Shown: in pieces, positions 45,514 through 54,800 of the stretch | How the letters are laid out: every line of letters begins with the position of its first letter | Numbering within the stretch: position 1 is the stretch's first letter | Assembly: GCA_003313425.1 (NCBI GenBank) | Contig: NHZP01000005.1 | Location: 124,001 to 188,000, forward strand | DNA from: Pseudopyrenochaeta lycopersici | Taxonomy: Eukaryota > Ascomycota > Dothideomycetes > Pleosporales > Pseudopyrenochaetaceae | Direction: 5' to 3' | DNA length: 64,000 bases | Notes under the pieces: model-generated | Databases searched by the model: none | Told to the model about the DNA's origin: nothing | What the model saw: only the letters and a program-made list of their open reading frames with translations | Translations under genes and position numbers: made by a program

Positions 45514-47586
45514 CTACGTAAGGAAGATATGTGCCGCGTCAGCCTCGCCCGTACTAAATTTGTCGAGCAACTTGCCATCCATCACATCATGGATAAAGCA
45601 CTCTCCAATCAGCTTGTGACGTTCATCATTAACGGGTACAAGAATAAAAGGAACAGTTACGCCGAAAATGATGCAACAAATATCGCCAATGACTGTGAGT
45701 GACCCAGGCACTAGCCCCAGCCGCCCATGTGCGGTTAAAAACAACGACATGTTTACAGTATGTTCTAGCAAAGTCTGCATATAGGCTGCATCCAGAATTT
45801 CTTGCTGAGTAAAATCCTCTAGGTCTGTTTCTTGTAATGATGATGAACGGACGATCCCGCAGTAAGCCTGAAATCTTTGCAGTTTTAGTGGAATTTTCAC
45901 CGAATCGTGCGGATCGACGTGAGGGTAATCTGCCATCAACGTTTTGTGGTAGTCGTCCTCCTTTAACATCAAATCCAGCTCCCTAGCTCGGCTCGATACT
46001 TTCTTCCATAATCTATCGATGAACGGCTCATCAGTTTCACTAACCTGAGGATCCCAGTCGATTGGATTCAAACTAAAGTCATGTTTTCCAATCATATCAG
46101 ATACCCAGACAATTTTATCACAGATAAACCCACCTACTTCAAGTATGTTGTGTCCTAATATCGTCGCTTGAAAATTCTCTTTAGATCCGCCTGCCCGGTA
46201 CCAACTCCGGGTAGACGACACATGTGTACCATTTAGAAAGTTTTCGTGCCAGCGTGGTACCCACGAGGGATATTGACTCTCCATAACACGTTCTCTGGAT
46301 GGGTGCTCGACAGTCGGCAGTACCCAGGGGCCCGCCACAGGATGCGTAAGCAGTGCGGATGCCACTTTAGTGTATAGTTCTTCCGTAGAAATGGTATAGT
46401 CCGTTTCTACTAGTGGGTAGCCATCTTGACCTTTCGCATAACGGCAACCCATGAAAGCGTACACATGATCCCGAGGGTCTGTAGCACGGAGCACGCGGGC
46501 TGCGCTTAGTACCGTAATAAAATGTTTTCCCTGGAGTTTGGAACACTCCTGTTTCAATCCGACTCGCGATTGCTGCCACATGAGCCCCTTGTTAACTCCA
46601 TAGTGACTGTGAATATCTTTGATCACCTTCAACAGTGAATGATGTTTGAAAGGCGTCTTGAACCTCTTTATGATTGGGTTGAAGTCGCGACCTCTTTCTA
46701 ACCACACGCAGATTTCAAACACGTCGGCAATATCGATGCTGACGGAACCCCAATACATACGACATTCCTTAGCAACCGCAGCCTCTTGGACGGCCCACAC
46801 ACGCTTGAACCAAGGAAGATTGAGAATTGTCGCAACCTCCGACCATTTGCGTTCATCAACACAGATTGGGAATGGTTCTGTAAGACGTGGCATGTTCCAG
46901 TAGACGCAGCCGCTGTCTATGAAAGTCGTACTGAAGTATTTATTTGTGTCGCAGATCAAAGAAAAGGTGTCTTCAGCGACATTTTCAGGGTCGCAACCCA
47001 GCCATACCAGAACACGCATCGCATTAGCGAATATGTCACCCATCCTCTTCACTTGATGACCCTTCTCATGATCGTCCTCCTGATCAATGCACAATGCATC
47101 GGCCCACAAATTTCTGGATACGAGTGGATCGCGAAAATTGCGCAGAGCATGCGCAAGGCTGACGGTCACTGGCACATTCAGCCCATCGCAAATCACTTCG
47201 ACAATGGCGTTTGGGTCGCCCCAGACATATGATATCGCTTCATAGTCGCCTTTAGCATCTTCCAAGGGTCTAGTTTCCAAACTACACTCAATTCGATCAT
47301 CCTTGCTGCCTGGGTGTAACTTCAGCAACCTGAAGAAGTCACCTTTCGGGAGGGGACTATAAAGTGGTGTCGGTGTTCGTCTTGGGGGGCCACTATGACG
47401 CGTAACTTCTAAGCTGCGAAAAGTAGTTTCGAAGACTGGAGATTCTTTTCCTAAGAAATGAGCCATATTGTGCGGGTGTTTATTGGAGAGTTGATCGTTA
47501 CGCAAGGTTACGGTTGAACAGCCAGGCAACCGAACGGGCATACTGCAGACCAACGGAGTTGCTCCCGGTTCGAAGCTAATCCGCAT
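45514..47586 (-). CDS. HET-domain protein (690 aa)
   Basis: Intact single exon. HET domain at about residues 114-290: 'DYEAISYVWGDPNAIVEVIC', 'LWADALCIDQEDDHEKGHQV', 'MGDIFANAMRVLVWLG', then 'WFKRVWAVQEAAVAKECRMYWG'. These are the three conserved blocks of heterokaryon-incompatibility proteins, which trigger cell death when genetically different hyphae fuse. The middle ('AARVLRATDPRDHVYAFMG') and the C-terminus ('DICCIIFGVTVPFILVPV', 'LIGECFIHDVMDG') follow the usual HET layout with no NACHT or repeat domain. A second in-frame Met at residue 41 (47466) begins 'MAHFLGKESP' and may be the real start, since a transposon end lies only 75 bp upstream of the first Met. Cytoplasmic, no signal peptide. 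Confidence 0.9.
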   Translation of the reverse strand: MRISFEPGATPLVCSMPVRLPGCSTVTLRNDQLSNKHPHNMAHFLGKESPVFETTFRSLEVTRHSGPPRRTPTPLYSPLPKGDFFRLLKLHPGSKDDRIECSLETRPLEDAKGDYEAISYVWGDPNAIVEVICDGLNVPVTVSLAHALRNFRDPLVSRNLWADALCIDQEDDHEKGHQVKRMGDIFANAMRVLVWLGCDPENVAEDTFSLICDTNKYFSTTFIDSGCVYWNMPRLTEPFPICVDERKWSEVATILNLPWFKRVWAVQEAAVAKECRMYWGSVSIDIADVFEICVWLERGRDFNPIIKRFKTPFKHHSLLKVIKDIHSHYGVNKGLMWQQSRVGLKQECSKLQGKHFITVLSAARVLRATDPRDHVYAFMGCRYAKGQDGYPLVETDYTISTEELYTKVASALLTHPVAGPWVLPTVEHPSRERVMESQYPSWVPRWHENFLNGTHVSSTRSWYRAGGSKENFQATILGHNILEVGGFICDKIVWVSDMIGKHDFSLNPIDWDPQVSETDEPFIDRLWKKVSSRARELDLMLKEDDYHKTLMADYPHVDPHDSVKIPLKLQRFQAYCGIVRSSSLQETDLEDFTQQEILDAAYMQTLLEHTVNMSLFLTAHGRLGLVPGSLTVIGDICCIIFGVTVPFILVPVNDERHKLIGECFIHDVMDGKLLDKFSTGEADAAHIFLT

Positions 47587-47660
47587 TTTCTTCTACGGTC
47601 ACGTGATGGCTTATCTCATCTCACATTTTAGCATGTCATTTCGGCGTTGGATACGGCATA

Positions 47661-47780
47661 ACGTGTTCCACCAGTCAGTGGGCAACACCAGTCAGTGGGC
47701 CACCTCATCAAAACAGGCGGATCTTAACGCACGAAAACGCGACAACTACGCCGTAAGTTTACTAGTAAATATAGTAGTAT
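47661..47780. mobile_element. pogo element end fragment (120 bp) upstream of HET gene
   Basis: Starts ACGTGTTCCA after TA (47659-47660) and carries the pair CCAGTCAGTGGGC / CCAGTCAGTGGGC. From 'CCACCTCATCAAAACAGG' onward it matches the reverse complement of the right end of the element at 16184-18017. It is cut off at 47780 by the palindromic element at 47783. Confidence 0.85.
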
Positions 47781-47782
47781 TA

Positions 47783-48827
47783 ACGTGTTCCACCACCTAA
47801 TGCACGTCCCCACCTGATGCACGCGGTTTTTAAGAACACTTAAATCCTTCTATCTTCCTATCTAAATAAGCTATACCTCTAAAAGTTAAGTATTTAAATA
47901 TCTAAAGTATTAGGAATAATTTAAAAAAATAATTATTAAATTTAAGCTAGTATTAAAAGAGTTATATAAGTTTAAAGTTATAGCGTTAAAAAAGCTAAAA
48001 TACTTAATTATATAATATTTATAAGTATTATTACTATAGAATTTAAAGTACTTACTATAATAGCTAATAAAATTAATATATTAAATTATTTAGTATTAAA
48101 AGTATATTTCTATAAAGTTATATAGCTTTTTAAAGTAAGTTTTTAAACTAAAAATATTTATTATAATAATAATTATATAAAGTAATTTATAAAAGTCTTA
48201 AGTATTAAATTAACTTATCTATATGGTTATTTTACTAATATACTAATATATATATTTTCTTACTATATGATATATAATAAAATACGCTTTTATTATTATT
48301 ATAGAACTTTACTATAAAATAGCTTATAGTCTTATATACTATAATAAGAATATATATATTTTAGTATAAGAGTAAAGTAGTAATATACGTAAAGTACTTT
48401 AAAACTATAAAGCTTTATATAATAACTTATATAGTACCTTTTTTAATAATTTTTCTAAGTTTAGAAAAGTAACTTTAAAATACTATATAACTTTATAGAA
48501 AATATACTTTTAATAGTAAATAATTTAATACATTAATTTTATCAGCTATTATAGTAAGTACTTTAAATTCTATAGTAATAATACTTATAAATATTATATA
48601 ATTAAGTATTTTAGCTTTTTTAACGCTATAACTTTAAACTTATAAAACTCTTTTAATACTAGCTTAAATTTAATAATTATTTTTTTAAATTATTAAGAAT
48701 ACTTTAGATATTTATATACTTAATTTTTAGAGGTATAGCTGATTTAGATAGGAAGATAGAAGGATTTAAGTGTTCTTAAAAAACCGCGTGCATCAGGTAG
48801 GGACGTGCATCAGGTGGTGGAACACGT
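47783..48827. mobile_element. 1045-bp palindromic foldback element
   Basis: TA on both sides (47781-47782, 48828-48829). Tip ACGTGTTCCACCACC, with the pair CACCTAATGCACG / CACCTGATGCACG. Each arm is about 480 bp and the two arms match almost perfectly in reverse around an AT-rich centre near 48300, so the whole unit could fold into one huge hairpin. No coding capacity. The tip is of the pogo type. Very AT-rich inside. Confidence 0.9.
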
Positions 48828-48978
48828 TAATTAAATTGAAGCAAAATAAAAATTCGAACTCGCAAGAAACAAAATTACTACACCCCTAAAGTACTCTATT
48901 TACTCTTCTGTAATATTATAAGGATCTTATAAGGATCTTATAAGGATCTTATAAGGATCTTATAAACTAATAGTAAGG
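48828..48978. repeat. 11-bp tandem repeat (TTATAAGGATC, 4.5 copies) and flank
   Basis: Perfect tandem copies at 48916-48965, in the short gap between the palindrome and the Gypsy B' LTR. Confidence 0.9.
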
Positions 48979-49372
48979 TGTAAAGAATCTTAAAAGCTAT
49001 TAGTAAGGATAACTAATAAGATTATAAGATTAGTTCTTTAGGATAGAGTAAGGGACTAGATAGAAGGGGGGTTTAATACTAAGATAGTAAGAGGGTACTT
49101 CTATAAAAAGTACTAAGAGTTAAGAATAATTAGTATTACTATTACTATACTATAGAGTATAATATTAAGTTAAATATAATAAGCTGTAAGAGTTTATTAC
49201 TGTAATCTATATATATATCGCGCTTATCGCGCTTATCGCGAGCGTCGTAAGCGCTTATCCTTAGTAGAGCGAGCAGTTACGTAATATATAACAGAGTAGA
49301 ATACTAGCGCTTCCTAACTAGCTATTAGCGTCTAAGGCTCTTCCTCCCTATTTAAGATCTTAGATCCTAACA
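48979..49372 (-). repeat. 3' LTR of Gypsy B' (394 bp)
   Basis: Ends TGTAAAG...CCTAACA. Its first 235 bp match the Gypsy B LTR; the rest differs from B but matches 4645-5038. A purine tract on the minus strand (GGAAGAAGGGAATAG) lies internal to it. RIPed. Confidence 0.8.
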
Positions 49373-49869
49373 CTATTCCCTTCTTCCTTTAAGATTTATC
49401 TTAAATTATATAATATATAGTTAGATTAGTTTAAAGGCAGCGTACTCTACGTCTATAGTAATATAAGATAAAATATTATCTAAGTCCTAGATTTATAATC
49501 TATATCTTTATAATAAAATCTTCTATACTAAAACTATTACTAAGTTTACTTATAATAAGTATTTTAGGGATAATATTATTTATTATATTATACTAAATTT
49601 AAACTTAAAATATATAGAATATACTTATTTAGGAAAGCTATATATAAATATATCTTAGGCTTTTTTAGATAAAACTTATAATAAGTACTAAAAAAAGTAA
49701 ATAATAATAAGAAGTTACTAGTAACTATAATTACGCAGTTACTCTAGAATAAAGTAATTTTAAAGTAAGTAGAAGAAAGGGCGTAGAAGAAAGTATTATA
49801 TCTTACGTTAGAGATATATAATAATAGAGAACTAGAGTTTACTAAGGAAGCTCCTTATCTAGCTATTAA
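49373..49869 (-). mobile_element. Gypsy B' internal DNA, left of Gypsy D insertion
   Basis: Collinear with the reverse complement of 2428-4644. It carries the plus-strand antisense ORF (readable with stops as 'QSKQKKGRRRKYYILRQRY', Lys/Arg/Gln-rich helix), as in Gypsy A and B next to the 3' LTR. The frame continues beyond the Gypsy D insertion at 62441. Together with 62437-64000 it forms one minus-oriented Gypsy B' copy. Confidence 0.65.
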
Positions 49870-50242
49870 TGTGGAGTTAACAAGGTGGTTTGGCACAATC
49901 CCGCAGTTCTGGTGTTGTGAATGAGAGGTAACGATGGAATCCAAACGTGCGTGAATAACAGGAGCAGCTCTGCCTGTGCAGTCTGCCAGAAACGAAGGTA
50001 AGTATAGAGCCTGATTAAAAGTAATAAACAAAATGGTCTGAAATCTCATGAATTAACGTAGCTAATACACTAGCTACTTTGCAAAATCTCAGTTTTTGAA
50101 GTGAATTCTCGTGGAGTGTGGTGCATGAGGTTTTGGTGCATGGTGTTGAGATCTCTCGCATCTCCAAGTTTTATCACCAAATTTCGCTGACAAAGGAAAC
50201 CTATTATCACCTAATTGCCCTGGTACCCTGTGCAACGGCACA
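49870..50242 (-). repeat. 3' LTR of Gypsy D
   Basis: 373 bp, plus-strand ends TGTGGAG...GGCACA. Almost identical to 62064-62436 and near normal GC. The small open frame inside it (50049-49855) also occurs in the other copies simply because the LTR is repeated. Confidence 0.9.
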
Positions 50243-50600
50243 AACCTCCCCTACTTCAAGCTCAGTCCCATTAAGCTCACAAATCCTGCTTATTATTCCT
50301 TCTCTTTATAAGCAGAACTATTAGCAGGAGGAGAAGAGAGCTAAGAAAAGACACATAAAAAAAAGAAAGGAAATAAAGAAATTGTTGCCTCACGAACAAA
50401 GGGAAGGCAGCATAAGCTGCATTTCTGCAGGAAGAGCAGTCCTCGTAATCGTGCAGGTTCCTTCATAAACTCTCGCACTTTATCGTTAAACCTCTTAAAG
50501 ACAGTAGGAAAAACAAAAGAAAACGCGCCTTAACCTCACTATTAAAGACACTAGTAAGTATGCCATCGTCCTAGTATCCCTCGAACGACCTGGAGGCACT
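50243..50600 (-). other. Gypsy D 3' untranslated region
   Basis: Between the third ORF's downstream repeat and the 3' LTR. Less RIPed than the coding parts. Purine-rich DNA at 50330-50385 (plus strand: GGAGGAGAAGAGAGC and an A/G run). Confidence 0.6.
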
Positions 50601-50654
50601 CAGCCAATCAGAGTCTGTTAAGCCTCACCTGACAACTGCTAATTGGTTAGGCTC
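50601..50654 (-). repeat. Inter-ORF module, copy 3 (after ORF3)
   Basis: Begins 23 nt after the ORF3 stop (50680-50678). On the sense strand: CCAATTAGCAG...CAGGTGAGGC...CTGATTGGCTG. Shares with copies 1 and 2 the flanks that pair as inverted repeats and the central CAGGTRAG word, but is shorter inside. Confidence 0.6.
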
Positions 50655-50677
50655 TTGACAGTGCAGCCAAATCACTC

Positions 50678-53600
50678 TTACTTCTTCTTCTTGATCTCCT
50701 TAATCCTCTTGCTACGACGAGGAGTCTGCGACAGTGCATGCAGATTTAACGCGCTTATGTTAGGTTGCGCTTGCCTAGGACAAGAAGGCGCGAGAGGAGG
50801 TCCTATAGGTAACTAACCAGGCGAATATTAACTCGGCGCCTATTGCTGCAATAATAACCTTTGTAAACTAGCATAAGTTAAAGTCTGCAGAGACTTAGTT
50901 GCGCTTCAGATAGACAGACGCCTTAGTTTCTCCTTCCTGTCTAGCATCCTAGTAGCCTTGCTATCAGGATTATTAGAAAGCTCCTTAAGAACCTTATCTA
51001 GGGCAGTGCGTTATTTAACCTGCCTATTATACTTCTACTACTTAGCTTCCTAAGCTAGATTTATACCTTTATTTAAGAAGAACGACCTGTTAGGTACACT
51101 AAGGTCTTTATCTTCCCTAAAAGCAAGCTTCTTATAATGCCAGCAGACAACCTAATACTCTTTAATTATCTTTACTGTAGCCTTCCTAGTATCTTTAATA
51201 AATTAACGGATTAAACTAGGATTAGGCTAATCTGTAAATAAGTCTGTTAGTTCCTCTAAGACCAGCAGAGAGTCCTATCTTAGCTGACAGTTTACAGCCT
51301 TAGCAATGTTTAACAAGTATACTAGTATAACATCTCTAGGAAAGGCCTACTTAACGCCGCTATAGTAATTTAAGTGTCCAGAAGGTAACTTTAGCGCGGC
51401 AGTTAAGCTTTAAAAGGCAGCAGTAAGCTCTTAATAGGAGCCTATCTCAGGAATCTCTATTATAGTTATATCCTCTTCCACCTTAATAAACTAAGGCAAG
51501 ATAGTTCGTCGTTACTTAGTTGCAGGTCTAGTAGATCTATAAGGCAGCCTAGGATTAGAGATGCGGACATAACCAGCCTTATAAGGCTGACTAAACTATT
51601 CAACGTCAGGGAATTTTGCAATACAATTCTCTAGCCAGTCCCTCTTATTATCCTATCTCTTAATATAACTAGTAGAGTTCTTAAGTCCTAAGTTTTCTCG
51701 CTAGTTCTAGTACTTATAGATAATATTATAAAAGCCACGTAGTATCTGCGTACAGTTATCTTTATCTTTATTATTAAAAGAGACGCTTCCTTAAATAATA
51801 TCTACGCCCCTACCTAAGTACACAGCTTTAGAGATGTTTAAGTCAATATAACAGAAGTAAGTCCTATCCCTAGGCTTAGTGTATTTCGTGTAATAAGGGT
51901 AAGAAATCAGGTTAGGCTCTTTTCGCAAGACTGCGTACAGCAGCTAATACTCAACGTTACTACGCACAAGCTGCTATATCAACAAATGATACATCACCTA
52001 ACACCAGCTAAGGTTACTCTTACTATCAATTAGCCGCGTGTAGTAGAGGTACATGTTAAAACTTTAATTAAGGATTGAGACTAGCTCAGGATCCTTAAAA
52101 ATCCAGCTAAAGGCGTCGTAGGTAATACTGCCGTACTCCTTAAATGCTTTAACATATACTCCCTAATTAAGAGCCTTAGCAACTTTATCCTAGTCAATTT
52201 AGACTTAAACTTTTACTAGGCAATAACAATAGCTCTTTAGGTCTTAATGCGTATAGTCTCCTTAAAACAGGGCTGAGAACAGAACTTAAGTTACTAGGTC
52301 TGATTAAAGCTAACCCTATTAATCCTAACAATAGTATAGTATCTTAAGCAGCTAAACTATGTTTAAAATGCTAAAGCTTTAAGTAAGCAGGCCTATCTTA
52401 CTAGCCACGTAACGATAATGTTGCCAGCACACCCTGCGATAGTTAAATACCTAACTACTCTGCCTATTCTTAAGAGTGCTAAAATTCACACACTCTTAAT
52501 ACTAGGTATTAATTAGCTAAACGCGCTTACTATTATTCAACTTCCTAGACGTAAGCAACGCGGTTATCTTAACTAGAGCAGACTGTTTGTTTATACAGTT
52601 ACATCCCTTGCGCGATTTTACTGCGATGCTAGTTTTAAGCGAGATATCTTCTTTAATTAAGTCTTAAACGTTAATACTGTTGTTAAGTATCGCTAGCAGT
52701 ATTTCTAACTCTTTACGTAACTGCCTTACTAACTCTACGTCTCTTACGCGAATCTTATCTAGAGTAAGAAGCTGCGTAAAGGGAAATCTCTAACACCGCC
52801 TAAGACGGAATTTCTCTTAAAGGGCCTCTACTGCCTTAACCTGTTATTAAGTACGCCTATTCCCTCTTAAACGTTGTTCTTCTAGCTAGATTTCTTAAAT
52901 ACTTTCAGCTGTAACAGACAGCCTGTCCGTTCAAGGCTCGCCTAGCTTCTCTAGCTTATTCTAGATATTACCTCCAAATTCTTTGCTTATGCGTTAGTAA
53001 CTAAGACCAGAAGGCTTAATAACTTACGTGCGCCCTCTAATATTTAATAAAGTAGCAGGGCTTTAGCTTCCAGCACGCTTAGAGGCAGTTATCGCTAAGG
53101 CTATCGTCTAGACGCCAGCCTCAGTCGTAGAATTATTCTTACTATTACTAGCAGTAGGAAGAAGTAACTTAGTCTGCTTATAATACCTGAAATAATTCTC
53201 CCGCAGCCACTTAGGTAGAATAGGCACATTTAGAGGAAGCTTCATCTCTGCATGCAATTACTTTCTATACTATTTAATTACCTCTGTCTAGAACATCTAG
53301 TTAAGGTACCCTTATCTAGAGCGCGTGTCTATATTATCGGCTGTAATCTTAGAGGCAGGCATCTTATGCTTATTAACAATACTACGTAATTTAGCGTTAC
53401 TGTCCTTATAATACTTCTTTATCTAAGCAGGTATGTTAGCTATCTACTAACGTACTTCTTCCTAGTTAGTAATATTAATAAATCTATCCTATCTCCTCCT
53501 CGCAGATTATCGTTAATAGTAAAGAGCTGTATTAAGGAAGGAAGTAAGGTTGTCTAGTAAGGTCCTGCGTAATAACTATTAGACTGCTGTCACGCTAGAG

Positions 53601-54540
53601 TGCGAGTATACTACTTAAACAGAATATAGAATAAGAACCTACCTTAGTACATACTGATAGTGTTCATCTAGATAGGCAAACGCGCTCTCTGTCTCCTTTT
53701 TCCTCTTCTTCTTATAAGTGTCTATGTCCTTAAGTATAGGATATTACTACTTAAAAGTAGCAATACCTCTATACTGCAACATTAGGCTTAGTCTTCCTTT
53801 TAGAAATTCTCTAGTCGCGATAATAAGGGTTAAAGTCTTATTAAAGTAAGTCGCTAAGGCCACTATCTAATTATCTACTATACCCTTCTGTTTAACAGGC
53901 GAGACTTGCAGTAAGCTTCAAACCTAAGTGTCTACTATAATCCCTGCGTGCTAAGGTACTTTAACGTTACTATAACGCTTAAGCTCAGTTCTATAGTCTT
54001 TAATAGCTTCTTTACTAGTAAATCGCACAATCTCTATTTGCGCAGGCTTAATTATAGTCGTAGTTAGTTAAGGATTTAGGTCTAACAGTAGGGGTAGACG
54101 CTTCCTAGGCTGTTTGGGTGTCTAAGGCGGCTGTGACATCGCTTGAAGTTTATACCTAACAGGCACTCGTGTGTCTACCTTAGAAAGTTTTAATAGATAG
54201 TAACAAGAAGCAATAAAAAGAAACTTAGGCCCTGTAGGATTAACCGCAGGCTTAAGATTTAGAGGGGGTTTAAGCAGCAGAGAGTATCTTTCCCTCCCTA
54301 ACTTTACTTAAAAGCCCCGCTAAGGCTCGTTAACGTAGTAAAAAGTAAAGTTACTATTATTTTAACTCCTTCTTGTTACCTAATTAGCTAGCATAGCAGG
54401 TCCTCTTAAGAGTTAGCTACTTAGGAACGTTTCCTAAGCAGGTCTTATCTTACTGCTAAACGCAGCTATAAACTTACCTTCACACTTTAAAATATTAATT
54501 ATCTTATCTTCTACCTCCTTTAATTAATTCTGCATCTTTA
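50678..54540 (-). pseudogene. Gypsy D ORF3, C-terminal part resembling a 2OG-Fe(II) oxygenase
   Basis: Third ORF, downstream of pol, RIPed. Legible blocks in order: 'IVRFTSKEAIKDYRTELKRY' (about 54030), 'YKKKRKKETESAFAYLDEHY' (53700), a Lys-rich middle, 'SRKGCNCINKQSALVK' (52600-52560), then 'YGSITYDAFSWIFKDPELVS' (52115). The end has 'YFCYIDLNISKAV' (51870-51830), 'GRGVDIIQGSVSFNN' with TAA read as Gln, 'GYVRISNPRLPYRST' and 'RRTILPQFIKV' (51560-51480). Undoing C-to-T changes, the first fits His-x-Asp and the second a distal His followed by Arg, the metal and co-substrate residues of 2OG-Fe(II) oxygenases of the phytanoyl-CoA hydroxylase-like type. I recall similar proteins in fungal repeats, but this is memory, not a search. 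The C-terminus ends 'RRSKRIKEIKKK', a basic tail. Function in the element unknown. Confidence 0.5.
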
Positions 54541-54800
54541 AATTATCGCTCTGTAGCCTCGTGGTTACGTTGCAGCTGTTAGCGCAGATATTAAGTTGTC
54601 CAGCTAATCAGATTTCAGCAGGTCTCGCTAAGCTTACCTGGCGATTGCTGATTAGCCAGATTCTTCAACACCCTAGTTTCTCCACTATTTTCGATCGCGC
54701 AGCAAGGAGATTAACCTCCCAGCGACTCTAAATAATATTTCGTTTAATTTTAACTTATTTTTATGTGTCTAGGAGGTTACGCTGCGTGTATGTAATGCTA
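54541..54800 (-). repeat. pol-ORF3 spacer with inter-ORF module, copy 2 (54601-54660)
   Basis: On the sense strand GCTAATCAG pairs with CTGATTAGC at the other end of the module (9-bp inverted repeat). Inside, CAGGT pairs with ACCTG around AAGCTTAGCGAG. Sequence similar to 59071-59130 over the whole 60 bp and, more loosely, upstream (a shared AAAATAAGTTA word about 115 bp before the module). No coding sense. Confidence 0.7.

Noticed and set aside
48905..48966. 11-bp repeats or Gypsy D 40-bp repeats as a CRISPR array
   Set aside because: Directly adjoining tandem units without spacers; eukaryotic context.
42167..50242. Gypsy D-type LTRs at 42167 and 49870 as a pair bounding one element
   Set aside because: The flanks do not match, the interval contains intact host genes, and 49870/62064 form the pair with equal length and TTAA on both sides.
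52540..52640. CXC (tesmin/TSO1-like) Cys domain in Gypsy D ORF3
   Set aside because: Only the opening 'KGCNC' fits; later Cys positions read Leu or Ser, which C-to-T changes cannot explain.
54601..54660. Inter-ORF module read as a short intron (CAGGTAAG...TTAG)
   Set aside because: The possible intron would be only about 34 nt, and 25 nt in copy 3, below the usual fungal minimum.
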